From the NCBI RefSeq assembly GCF_019399895.1, contig NC_091888.1:3008501-3072500 (forward strand): 64,000 nucleotides of DNA. The letters run 5' to 3'. The DNA is from Cardiocondyla obscurior (taxonomy: Eukaryota; Arthropoda; Insecta; Hymenoptera; Formicidae). The translations under genes were made by a program, and so were the position numbers. Positions within the stretch are counted from its first letter, which is position 1. Every line of letters begins with the position of its first letter. Positions 46,440 to 59,879 of the stretch are shown piece by piece. Below the pieces are notes generated by a model. It was not told the origin of the DNA and ran no database searches. It saw only the letters and a program-made list of their open reading frames with translations.

Positions 46440-48310
46440 ATCTGCTGACGTCACCACACGAAGATTCGTTGCCAGATTTAAAAAATTTTTTTTTTGTTTT
46501 TTGTCAATATCTCTGCTTTTGGTGAGGGTAGAACGCTGAAATTAAACACGTGGGGATCTGCTGACGTCACCGCACAATGATACGTTGCCCGATTTTGAAA
46601 ATTTTTTTTATTGTTTTTTGTCAATATCTTCGCCTTTGGAAGGGGTAGAACGCTAAAAATGGTCACGTGGGCATCTGCTGACGTCACCGCACAACGTCAC
46701 GTAGTCAAATTTTCAAAAATGTTTTTTTCGTTTTTTGTCAATATCTTCGCTCCTGGAAGAGGTAGAACGCTAAAAATGGTCACGTGGGCATCTGCTGACG
46801 TCACCGCACGATGATTCTTTGCCAGATTTTCAAAAATTTTTTTTTTGTTTTTTGATAATATCTCTGTTTCTGGTGAAGGTAGAACGCTGAAAATGGTTAC
46901 GTGGGCATCTGCTGACGTAAACGCAAGATGATTTGTTGCCAGATTTTCAACAATTTTTCTTTTGTTTTTTGTCAAAATCTTTGGTTTTGCTGAAAGTAGA
47001 TCGCTGAAAATGGTCACGTGGGCATCTGCTGACGTCACCGCACAATGATACGTTGCCGAATTTTGAAAAATTTTTTTATTGTTTTTTGTCATTATCTCAG
47101 CTTTTGAAGGAGGAAAAACGCTGAAAATTGTTACGTTGGCATCTGCTGACGACACCGCACAAAGATTCGTTGCCAGCTTTTCAAAAATTTTATTATTGTT
47201 TTCTGTCAATATCTTTGCTTTTGGTGGAGGAAGAACGCTGAAAATTGTTACGTGGGCATCTGCTGACGTCACCACACGAAGATTCGTTGCCAGATTTTCA
47301 AAAATTTTTTTTTTGTTTTTTGTCAATATCTCTGCTCCTGGTGAAGATAGAACGCTGAAAATTGTTACGTGGGCATCTGCTGACGTCACCGCACGATGAT
47401 TTTTTGCCAAATTTTCAAAAATTCTTTTTTCGTTTTTTGTCAATATCTCTGCTTCTGGTGAAAGTAAAACGCTGAAAATGGTCACGTAGACATCTGCTGA
47501 CGTCACCGCAAATGATACGTTGCTAAATTTTTAAAAGTTCCTTTATCGTTTTCTGTCAATATCTCTGTATTTGGTGGAGGTAGAACGATGAAAATTGTTA
47601 CGTGGGCATCTGCTGACGTCACCGCACGACGTCAAGTGGTCATATTTTAAAAAATTTTTTTTTCGTTTTTCGTCAATATCTCCGCCCCTGGAGGGAGTAA
47701 GACGCTAAAAATAATCACGTGGGCTTGTTTTGACGTCACCGCACAATGATACGTTGCTAAATTTTTAAAAGTTTTTTTATCGTTTTCTGTCAATATCTCT
47801 CTATTTGGTAAAGGTAGAACGCTGAAAATTGTTGCGTGGGCATCTGTTGACGTCACGGCACGATGATTTTTTGCCAGATTTTCAAGAATTTTTTTTTTGT
47901 TTTTTGTCAATATCTCTGTTTCTGGTGAAAGTAGAACGTTGAAAATGGTCACGTGGGCATCTGCTGACGTCACCGCACGATGATTCTTTGCCAGATTTTC
48001 AAAAATTCTTTATTTGTTTTTTGTAACTATCTCTGCCTCTAACGAAAGAAAAACGCTGAAAATAGTCACGTAAGCATCTGCTGACGTCACCGCACAATGA
48101 TACGTTGCCAAATTTTGAAAATTTTTTTTATCGTTTTTTGTCAATATCTTTGTATTTGGTGGAAATGGAACGCTGAAAATTGTTACGTGGGCATCTGCTG
48201 ACTTCACCGCACGAATATTTTTTGCCAGATTAAAAAAATTTTCTTATTTTTTTTTGTCAATATCTCTGCTTCTGGTGAAGGTAGAACGCTGAAAATAACC
48301 ACGTGAGCAT
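46440..48310. repeat. Satellite, internal subfamily A block
   Basis: A run of mostly A-type units (ACGATGATTCTTTGCCAG, ACAATGATACGTTGCC) inside B-type DNA. Part of it (about 47480-48310) recurs almost unchanged at about 51800-52620, with an offset of about 4318 bp (roughly 37 units). The - strand is open for 269 codons at 46697-47506 by virtue of the period being divisible by three. Confidence 0.75.
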
Positions 48311-50109
48311 CTGCTGACGTCACCGCACGACGTCACGTGGTCAGATTTTCAAAAATTTCTTTTTCGTTTTTCGTCAATATTATCGCCCCTGGAGGGGGTA
48401 GGACGCTAAAAATAATTACGTGGGCATCTGCTGACGTCACCGCACAACGTCACGTGGTCAGATTTTCAAAAATTTTTTTTTTGTTTTTTGTCAATATCTC
48501 CGCTTCTGGAGTGGGTAGGACGCTAAAAATGGTCACGTGGGCATCTGCTGACGTCACCGCACGACGTCACGTGGTCAAATTTTCAAAAATTTCTTCTTTG
48601 TTTTTTGTTAATATCTTTGCCCCTAAAGTGGGTAGGACGCTAAAAATGGTCACGTGGGCATCTCCTGACGTCACCGCACAACGTCACGTGGTCAGATTTT
48701 CAAAAATTTCTTTTACGTTTTTTGTCAATATCTTTGCTCGTGGAAAAGGTAAGACGCTAAAAATAATCACGTGGGCATCTGCTGACGTCACCGCACGACG
48801 TCACGTGGTCAGATTTTCAAAAATTTTTTTTTTGTTTTTCGTCAATATCTTTTCCCTCTGGAGAGGGTAGGACGCTAAAAATGGTCACGTGGGCATCTGC
48901 TGACGTCACCGCACGACGTCACGTGGTCAGATTTTCAAAAATTTTTTTTTTGTTTTTTGTCAATATTTTTGTTTCTGGAGTGGGTAGGACGCTAAAAATG
49001 GTCACGTGGGCATTTGCTGACGTCACCGCACAACGTCACGTGGTCAGATTTTCAAAAATTTCTTTTTTGTTTTTCGTCAATATCTTTTCCCCCTGGAGAG
49101 GGTAGGACGCTAAAAATGGTCACGTGGGCATCTGCTGACGTCATTACACGAAGATTCGTTGCCAGATTTAAAATAATTTTTTTTTTGTTTTTTGTCAATA
49201 TCTCTGCTTTTGGTGAGGGTAGAACGCTGAAAATAAACACGTGGGGATCTGCTGACGTCACCGCACAATGATACGTTGCCCGATTTAAAAAATTTTTTAT
49301 TGTTTTTGTCAATATCTTCGCCTTTGGAAGGGTAGAACGCTAAAAATGGTCACGTGGGCATCTGCTGACGTCACCGCACAACGTCACGTAGTCAAATTTT
49401 CAAAAATGTTTTTTTCGTTTTTTGTCAATATCTTCGCTCCTGGAAGAGGTAGAACGCTAAAAATGGTCACGTGGGCATCTGCTGACGTCACCGCACGACG
49501 TCACGTGGTCAAATTAAAAAAAATTTTTTTTTCGTTTTTTGTCAATATCTTCGCCTCTGAAAGGGGTAGGACGCCAAAAATGGTCACGTGGGCATCTGCT
49601 GACGTCACCGCACGACGTCAAGTGGTCATATTTTTAAAAATTTTTTTTTCGTTTTTCGTCAATATCTCCGCCCCTGGAGGGGGTAGGAGGCTAAAAATGG
49701 TCACGTGGGCTTGTTTTGACGTCACCGCACGATGATTTTTTGCCAGATTTTCAAAATTTTTTTTTTTGTCAATATCTCTGATTCTGGTAAAGGTAGAACG
49801 CTGAAAATGGTTACGTGGGCATTTGCTGACGTCACCGTACGATGAATCTTTGCCAGATTTTCAAAAATTTTTTTTTCGTTTTTTGTTAATATCTTTGCTT
49901 CTGGTGAAGGTAGAACGCTGAAAATGGTCACGTGGGCATCTGATGACGTCACCGTACAATGATAAGTTGCTAGATTAAAAAAAATTTTTTTATCGTTTTT
50001 TGTCAATATCTCTGCTTCTGGTGGAGGTAGAACGCTGAAAATTGTTACGTGGGCATCTGTTGACGTCACCGCACGACGTCAAATAATCATATTTTCAAAA
50101 ATTTCTTTT

Positions 50110-51483
50110 TTGTTTTTCGTCAATATTTTCGCCCCTGGAGGGGGTAAGACGCTAAAAATGGTCACGTGGGCATCTGCTGACGTCACCGCACGACGTCACG
50201 TGGTCAGATTTAAAAAAATTATTCTTTTGTTTTTCGTCAATATTTTTGCCCCTGGAAAAGGTAGGACGCTAAAAATAATCACGTGGTCATCTGCTGACGT
50301 CACCGCACGACGTCACGTGGTCAAATTTTCAAAAACTTCTTTTTTGTTTTTCGTTAATATCTCCGCCCCTGGAGAGGGTAAGACGCTAAAAATGGTCACG
50401 TGGGCATCTGCTGACGTCACCGCACGACGTCACGTGATCAGAGTTTCAAAAACTTTTTTTTTGTTTTTCGTCAATATTTTCGCTTCTGGAGAAAGTAGGA
50501 CGCTAGAAATGGTCACGTGGGCATCTGCTGACGTCACCGCACGACGTCACGTGGTCAGATTTTCAAAAATTTCTTTTTCGTCTTTCGTCAATATTATCTT
50601 TCCTGGAAAGGGTAGGACGCTAAAAATGGTAACGTGGGCATCTGCTGACGTCACCGCACGACGTCACGTGGTCAGATTTTCAAAAATTTTTTTTTCGTTT
50701 TTCGTCAATATCTTTGCTCCTGGAAAGGGTAGGACGCTAAAAATGGTCACGTGGGCATTTGCTGACGTCACCGCACGACGTCACGTGGTCAAATTTTCAA
50801 AAATTTTATTTTCGTTTTTCGTCAATATCTTTGCTCCTGGAAAGAGTAGAACGCTAAAAATGGTCACGTGGGCATCTGCTGACGTCACTGCACGACGTCA
50901 CGGGGTCAGATTTAAAAAAATTATTTTTTCGTTTTTCGTCAATATCTTTGCCCCTGGAAAGGGTAGGACGCTAAAAATGGTCACGTGGTCATCTGCTGAC
51001 GTCACCGCACGACGTCACGTGGTCAAATTTTCAAAAACTTTTTTTTTGTTTTTCGTTAATATCTCCGCTCCTGGAAAGGGTAAGACGCTAAAAATGGTCA
51101 CGTGGGCATCTGCTGACGTCACCGCACGACGTCACGTGGTCAAAGTTTCAAAAATTTCTTTTTTGTTTTTCGTCAATATCTTCGTTCCTGGAGAAAGTAG
51201 GACGCTAAAAATGGTCACGTGGGCATCTGCTGACGTCACCGCACAACGTCACGTGATCAGATTTTCAAAAATTCCATTTTCGTTTTTCGTCAATATCTTC
51301 GCCTTTGGAAAGGGTAGAACGCTAAAAATGGTCACGTGGGCATCTGCTGACGTCACCACACGAAGATTCGTTGCCAGATTAAAAAAAATTTTTTTTTTGT
51401 TTTTTGTCAATATCTCTGCTTTTGGTAAGGGTAGAACGCTGAAAATAAACACGTGGGGATCTGCTGACGTCACCTCACAATGA
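50110..51483 (+). other. Longest satellite open frame (457 codons)
   Basis: Roughly twelve satellite units in a row keep one frame open, giving a 39-residue repeat (MVTWASADVTARRHVV, RFSKIFFLFFVNIFAPG, then KGRTLK). The frame is open because the unit is 39 codons long and contains no stop in this phase, not because of any visible selection; the opposite strand is open elsewhere in the same array. The lack of introns, of a distinct start region and of a non-repetitive domain argues against a gene. Recorded so that it is not mistaken for one. Confidence 0.85.
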
Positions 51484-54400
51484 TACGTTGCAAAATTTTC
51501 AAAAAATTTTTTTATGTTTTTTGTCAATATATCTGCTTTTGGTGAGGGTCGAACGCTGAAAATAATCACGTGAACATTTGCTGACGTCACCGCACAATGA
51601 TACGTTGCCCGATTTTGAAAATTTTTTTTATTGTTTTTTGTCAATATCTTCGCCTTTGGAAGGGGTAGAACGCTGAAAATTGTTACGTGGGCATCTGCTG
51701 ACGTCACCGCACGATGATTTTTTGCCAAATTTTCAAAAATTCTTTTTTCGTTTTTTGTCAATATCTCTGCTTCTGGTGAAAGTAAAACGCTGAAAATGGT
51801 CACGTAGACATCTGCTGACGTCACCGCAAATGATACGTTGCTAAATTTTTAAAAGTTCCTTTATCGTTTTCTGTCAATATCTCTGTATTTGGTGGAGGTA
51901 GAACGATGAAAATTGTTACGTGGGCATCTGCTGACGTCACCGCACGACGTCAAGTGGTCATATTTAAAAAAATTTTTTTTTCGTTTTTCGTCAATATCTC
52001 CGCCCCTGGAAGGGGTAGGACGCTAAAAATAATCACGTGGGCTTGTTTCGACGTCACCGCACAATGATACGTTGCTAAATTTTTAAAAGTTTTTTTATCG
52101 TTTTCTGTCAATATCTCTCTATTTGGTAAAGGTAGAACGCTGAAAATTGTTGCGTGGGCATCTGTTGACGTCACGGCACGATGATTCTTTGCCAGATTTT
52201 CAAAAATTTTTTTGTTTTTTGTCAATATCTCTGTTTCTGGTGAAAGTAGAACGTTGAAAATGGTCACGTGGGCATCTGCTGACGTCACCGCACGATGATT
52301 CTTTGCCAGATTTTCAAAAATTCTTTATTTGTTTTTTGTAACTATCTCTGCCTCTGACGAAAGAAAAACGCTGAAAATAGTCACGTAAGCATCTGCTGAC
52401 GTCACCGCACAATGATACGTTGCCAAATTTTGAAAATTTTTTTTATCGTTTTTTGTCAATATCTCTGTATTTGGTGGAAATGGAACGCTGAAAATTGTTA
52501 CGTGGGCATCTGCTGACTTAACCGCACGAATATTTTTTGCCAGATTAAAAAAATTTTTTTATTTTTTTTTGTCAATATCTCTGCTTCTGGTGAAGGTAGA
52601 ACGCTGAAAATAACCACGTGAGCATCTGCTGACGTCACCGCACGACGTCACGTGGTCAGATTTTCAAAAACTTCATTTTTGTTTTTCGTTATTATCTCCG
52701 CCCCTGGAGGGGGTAGGACGCTAAAAATAGTCACGTGGGCATCTGCTGACGTCACCGCACGACGTCACGTGGTCAGATTTTCAAAAATTTTTTTTTCGTT
52801 TTTCGTCAATATCTGCGCCCCTGGAGAAGGTAGAACGCTAAAAATGGTCACGTGGGCATCTGCTGACGTCACCGCACAACGTCACGTGATCAGATTTTCA
52901 AAAATTTTTTATTTGTTTTTCGTCAATATCTTCGCCCCTGGAGAAAATAGGACGCTAAAAATGGTTACGTGGGCATCTGCTGACGTCACCGCACGACGTC
53001 ACGTGGTCAAATATTCAAAATTTTTTTTTTCGTTTTTTGTCAATTTCTTTGCTTCTGGAAAGGATAAAACGTTAAAAATGATCACGTGGGCATCTGCTGA
53101 CGTCACCGCACGACGTCACGTGGTCAGATTTTTAAAAACTTTTTTTTTGTTTTTCGTCAACATCTTTGCCCCTGGAGAAAGTAGGACGCTAAAAATGGTC
53201 ACGTGGGCATCTGCTGACGTCACCGCACGACGTCACGTGGTCAGATTTTTAAAAATTTTTTTTTCGTTTTTCGTCAATATCTTCGCCCCTGGAGAGGGTA
53301 GGACGCTAAAAATGGTCACGTGGGCATCTGCTGACGCCACTGCACGACGTCACGTAGTCAAATTTTCAAAAATTTTTTTTCGTTTTTCCTCAATATCTTC
53401 GTTCCTGGAAAGGGTAGGACGCTAAAAATGGTCACGTGGGCATTTGCTGACGTCACTGCACGACGTCACGTGGTCAGATTTTCAAAAATTTCTTTTTCGT
53501 TTTTCGTCAATATCTACGCCCCTGGAGGAAGTAGGACGCTAAAAATGGTCACGTGGGCATCTGCTGACGTCACTGCACGACGTCACGTGGTCAGATATTC
53601 AAAAATTTTTTTTCGTTTTTTGTCAATATCTTCGCTTCTAAAGGGGGTAAGACGCTAAAAATGGTCACGTGAACATCTGCTGACGTCACCGCACGACGTC
53701 ACGTGGTCAGATTTTCAAAAATTTTTTTTTCGTTTTTCGTCAACATCTATGCCCCTGAAAGAGGTAGGACGCTAAAAATGGTCACGTGGGCATCTGCTAA
53801 CGTCACCGCACGACGTCACGTGGTAAAATTTTCAAAAATTTTTTTTTCGTTTTTAGTCAATATCTGCGCCCCTGGAGAAGGTAGAACGCTAAAAATGGTC
53901 ACGTGGTCATCTGCTGACGTCACCGCACAACGTCACGTGGTCAGATTTTCAAAAATTTTTTTTTCGTTTTTTGTCAATATCTTCGCCCCTGAAAGAGGTA
54001 GGACGCTAAAAATGGTCACGTGGGCATCTGCTAACGTCACCGCACGACGTCACGTGGTAAAATTTTCAAAAATTTTTTTTTCGTTTTTCGTTAATATCTG
54101 CGCCCCTGGAGAAGGTAGAACGCTAAAAATGGTCACGTGGGCATCTGCTGACGTCACCGCACAACGTCACGTGGTCAGATTTTCAAAAATTTTTTTTTTG
54201 TTTTTCGTCAATATCTTCGCCCCTGGAGAAAATAAAACGCTAAAAATGGTCACGTGGGCATCTGCTGACGTCACCGCACGACGTCACGTGGTCAAATTTT
54301 CAAAAATTTTTTTTTCGTTTTTTGTCAATATTTTCGCCCTCTGGAGAAAGTAGAACGCTTAAAATGATCACGTGGGCATCTGCTGACGTCACCGCACGAC

Positions 54401-57400
54401 GTCACGTGGTCAAATTTTCAAAAACTTCTTTTTTGTTTTTCGTTAATATCTCCGCCCCTGGAAGGGGGTAGGACGCTAAAAATAATCACGTGGGCATCTG
54501 CTGACGTCACCGCACGACGTCACGTGGTCAAATTTTCAAAAATTTTTTTTTCGTTTTTCGTCAATATCTGCGCCCCTGGAGAAGGTAGAACGCTAAAAAT
54601 GGTCACGTGGGCATCTGCTGACGTCACCGCACAACGTCACGTGATCAGATTTTCAAAAATTTTTTTTTTGTTTTTCGTCAATATTTTCGCCCCTGGAGAA
54701 AATAGGACGCTAAAAATGGTTACGTGGGCATCTGCTGACGTCACCGCACGACGTCACGTGGTCAAATATTCAAAATTTTTTTTTTCGTTTTTTGTCAATT
54801 TCTTTGCTTCTGAAAGGATAAACCTAAAAATGATCACGTGGGCATCTGCTGACGTCACCGCACGACGTCACGTGGTCAGATTTTCAAAAATCTTTTTTTT
54901 GTTTTTCGTCAATATTTTTGCCCTTGGAGAGAATAGGACGCTAAAAATGATCACGTGGGCATCTGCTGACGTCACCGCACGACGTCACGTGGTCAGATTT
55001 TCAAAAATTTCTTTTTCGTTTTTCGTCAATATCTTCGCCCCTGGAGGGAGTAGGACGCTAAAAATGGTCACGTGGGCATCTGCTGACGTCACCGCACGAC
55101 GTCACGTAATCAAATTTTCAAAAATTTTTTTTTGTTTTTCGTCAATATCTTCGCCCCTGGAAAGGGTAGGACGCTAAAAATGGTCACGTGGGCATCTGCT
55201 GACGTCACCGCACGACGTCACGTGGTCAAATTTTCAAAAATTTTTTTTTGTTTTTCGTCAATATCTTCGCCCCTGGAGGAAGTAGGACGCTAAAAATGGT
55301 CACGTGGGCATCTGCTGACGTCACCGCACGACGTCACGTGGTCAGATTTTCAAAAATTTTTTTTCGTTTTTCGTCAATATCTTCGCTTCGGAGGGGTAGG
55401 ACGCTAAAAATGGTCACGTGGACATCTGCTGACGTCACCGCACGACGTCACGTGGTCAGATATTCAAAAATTTTTTTTTCGTTTTTCGTCAATATTTTCG
55501 CCTCTAAAGGGGGTAGGACGCTAAAAATGGTAACGTGGGCATCTGCTGACGTCACCGCACGACGTCACGTGGTCAGATTTAAAAATTTTTTTTTTTTTGT
55601 CAATATCTTTGCTCCTGGAAAAGGTAGAACGCTAAAAATGGTCACGTGGGCATCTGCTGACGTCACCGCACGACGTCACGTATCAAATTTTCAAAATTTT
55701 TTTTTCGTTTTTTGTCAATATTTTCGCCTCTGGAGAAAGTAAAACGTTAAAAATGATCATTTGGGCATCTGCTGACGTCACCGCACGACGTCACGTGGTC
55801 AAATTTTCAAAAACTTTTTTTTTGTTTTTCGTCAACATCTTTGCCCCTGGAGAAAGTAGGACGCTAAAAATGGTCACGTGGGCATCTGCTGACGTCACCG
55901 CACGACGTCACGTGGTCAGATTTTAAAAAATTTTTTTTTCGTTTTTCGTCAATATCTTCGCCCCTGGAGGGGGTAGGACGCTAAAAATGGTCACGTGGGC
56001 ATCTGCTGACGTCACTGCACGACGTCACGTAGTCAAATTTTCAAAAATTTTTTTTTGTTTTTCGTCAATATCTTCGCCCCTGGAAAGGGTAGGACGCTAA
56101 AAATGGTCACGTGGGCATCTGCTGACGTCACTGCACGACGTCACGTGGTCAGATTTTCAAAAATTTCCCTTTCGTTTTTCGTCAATATCTACGCCCCTGG
56201 AGGAAGTAGGACGCTAAAAATGGTCACGTGGGCATTTGCTGACGTCACCGCACGACGTCACGTGGTCAGATTTTCAAAAATTTCTTTTGCGTTTTTCGTC
56301 AATATCTTCGCTTCGAGAGGGGGTAGGACGCTAAAAATGGTCACGTGGACATTTGCTGACGTCACCGCACGACGTCACGTGGTCAGATATTCAAGAATTT
56401 TTTTTTCGTTTTTCGTCAATATTTTCGCCTCTAAAGGGGGTAGGACGCTAAAAATGGTAACGTGGGCATCTGCTGACGTCACCGCACGACGTCACGTGGT
56501 CAGATTTAAAAAATTTTTTTTTTTTTTTCGTCAATATCTTTGCTCCTGGAAAAGGTAGAACGCTAAAAATGGTCACGTGGGCATCTGCTGACGTCACCGC
56601 ACGACGTCACGCTATCAAATTTTCAAAAATTTTTTTTTCGTTTTTTGTCAATATTTTCGCCTCTGGAGAAAGTAAAACGTTAAAAATGATCATTTGGGCA
56701 TCTGCTGACGTCACCGCACGACGTCACGTGGTCAAATTTTCAAAAACTTTTTTTTTGTTTTTCGTTATTATCTCCGCCCCTGGAGGAGGTAGGACGCTGA
56801 AAAGAGTCACGTGAGCATCTGCTGACGTCACCGCACGACGTCACGTGGTCAGATTTTCAAAAATTTTTTTTTCGTTTTTCGTCAATATTTCCGCTTCTGT
56901 AGGGGGTAGGACGCTGAAAATGGTCACGTGGGCATCTGCTGACGTCACCGCACGACGTCACGTGGTCAGATTTTCAAAAATTTTTTTTTGTTTTTTGTCA
57001 ATATCTCCGCCCATGGAGGGAGTAGGACGTTATAAATGGTCACGTGAGCATCTGCTGACGTCACCGCACGACGTCACGTGGTCAGATTTTCAAAAATTTT
57101 TTTCTTCTTGTCAACATCTCCGTACTTGAGGGGTAGGACGCTAAAAATAATCACGTGGGCATCTGCTGACGTCACCGCACGACGTCACGTGGTCAGATTT
57201 TCAAAAATTTTTTCTTTTGTTTTTTGTCAATATCTCCGCCCATGGAGGGAGTAGGACGTTATAAATGGTCACGTGGGCATCTGCTGACGTCACCGCACGA
57301 CGTCACGTGGTCAGATTTTCAAAAATTTCTTTTTTGTTTTTCGTCAATATTTCCGCTCCTGGAAAGAGTAGGACGCTAAAAATGGTCACGTGAGCATCTG

Positions 57401-59879
57401 CTGACGTCACCGCACGACGTCACGTGGTCAAATTTTCAAAAATTTCTTTTTTGTTCTTTGTTAATATCTCCGCTTCTGGAGAAAGTAGAACGCTAAAAAT
57501 AGTCACGTGAGCATCTGCTGACGTCACCGCACGTCACGTAATCAGATTTTAAAAATTTTTTTCGTTTTTCGTCAATATCTTCGCCCCTGGAGGAAGTAAG
57601 ACGCAAAAATGGTCACGTGGGCATCTGCTGACGTCACCGCACGACGTCACGTGGTCAGATTTTCAAAAATTTTTTTTCGTTTTTTGTCAACATCTCCGTA
57701 CTTGGAATGGGTAGGACGCTAAAAATGGTCACGTGAACATCTGCTGACGTCACCGCACGACGTCACGTGGTCAGATTTTCAAAATTTCTTTTCGCTTTTT
57801 GTCAATATCTCCGTACTTAGAGGAGGTAGGACGCTAAAAATAATCACGTGGGCATCTGCTGACGTCACCGCACGACGTCACGTGGTCAGATTTTCAAAAA
57901 CTTCTTTTTTGTTTTTCGTTTATATCTCCGCCCCAGGAGAAGGTAGGACGTTAAAAATAGTCACGTGAGCATCTGCTAACGTCACCGCACGACGTCACGT
58001 AGACAGATTTTTAAAAATTTTTTTTTTGTTTTTCGTCAATATATTTGCCCCTAAAGGGGGTAGGACGCTAAAAATGGTCACGTTGGCATCTGCTGACGTC
58101 ACCGCAACACGTCACGTGGTCAGATTTTAAAAAATTTCTCTTTTGTTTTTCGTCTATATCTGCGCCCTTGGAGGGGGTAGGACGCTAAAAATGGTCACGT
58201 GGGCATCTGCTGACGTCACCGCACGACGTCACGCGGTCAGATTTTCAAAAATTTTTTTCTCTTTTTTCGTCAATATTTTCGCCTCTGGAGGGAATAGGAC
58301 GCTAAAAATAGTCACGTGGGCATCTGCTGACGTCACTGCACGACGTCACGTGGTCAAATTTTCAAAGATTTTTTATTCGTTTTTTGTCAATATCTCCGTC
58401 TCTGGTGAAAATAGAACGCTGAAAATAATCATGTGGGCATCTGCTGACGTCGCCGCACTACATCACGTGATCAGATTTTCAAAAATTTCTTTTACGTTTT
58501 TCGTCAATATCTTCGCCCCTGGAGAGGGTAAAACGCTGATAATTGTCACGTGAGCATCTGCTGACGTCACCGCACGACGTCACGTGGTCAGATTTTCAAA
58601 AATTTTTTTTTTGTTTTTCGTCAATATTTCCGCTCTTGTAAAGGGTAGGACGCTGAAAATAATCACGTGAGCATCTGCTGACGTCACCGCACGACGTCAC
58701 GTGGTCAGATTTTCAAAAATTTTTTTTTCGTTTTTCGTCAATATTTCCGCTTCTGTAGGGGGTAGGACGCTGAAAATGGTCACGTGGGCATCTGCTGACG
58801 TCACCGCACGACGTCACGTGGTCAGATTTTCAAAAATTTTTTTTTTTGTTTTTTGTCAATATCTCCGCCCATGGAGGGAGTAGGACGTTATAAATGGTCA
58901 CGTGAGCATCTGCTGACGTCACCGCACGACGTCACGTGGTCAGATTTTCAAAAATTTCTTTTTCGCTTCTTGTCAACATCTCCGTACTTGGAGGGGGTAG
59001 GACGCTAAAAATAATCACGTGGGCATCTGCTGACGTCACCGCACGACGTCACGTGGTCAGATTTTCAAAATTTTTCTTTTGTTTTTGTCAATATCTCCGC
59101 CCATGGAGGAGTAGGACGTTATAAATGGTCACGTGGGCATCTGCTGACGTCACCGCACGACGTCACGTGGTCAGATTTTCAAAAATTTTCTTTTGTTTTT
59201 CGTCAATATTTCCGCTCCTGGAAAGAGTAGGACGCTAAAAATGGTCACGTGAGCATCTGCTGACGTCACCGCACGACGTCACGTGGTCAAATTTTCAAAA
59301 ATTTCTTTTTTGTTCTTTGTTAATATCTCCGCTTCTGGAGAAAGTAGAACGCTAAAAATAGTCACGTGAGCATCTGCTGACGTCACCGCACGTCACGTAA
59401 TCAGATTAAATAAAATTTTTTTTTCGTTTTTCGTCAATATCTTCGCCCCTGGAGGAAGTAAGACGCAAAAAATGGTCACGTGGGCATCTGCTGACGTCAC
59501 CGCACGACGTCACGTGGTCAGATTTTCAAAAATTTCTTTTTCGTTTTTTGTCAACATCTCCGTACTTGGAATGGGTAGGACGCTAAAAATGGTCACGTGA
59601 ACATCTGCTGACGTCACCGCACGACGTCACGTGGTCAGATTTTCAAAAATTTCTTTTTCGCTTCTTGTCAACATCTCCGTACTTAGAGGAGGTAGGACGC
59701 TAAAAATAATCACGTGGGCATCTGCTGACGTCACCGCACGACGTCACGTGGTCAGATTTTCAAAAATTTTTTTTTGTTTTTTGTCAATATCTCCGCCCAT
59801 GGAGGGAGTAGGACGTTATAAATGGTCACGTGGGCATCTGCTGACGTCACCGCACGACGTCACGTGGTCAGATTTTCAA

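Noticed and set aside
46697..47506. 269-codon - strand frame in the satellite (VTSADAHVTIFSVLPSP repeats)
   Set aside because: It is the opposite strand of the same 117-bp units that give the + strand frames; openness follows from the period being a multiple of three.
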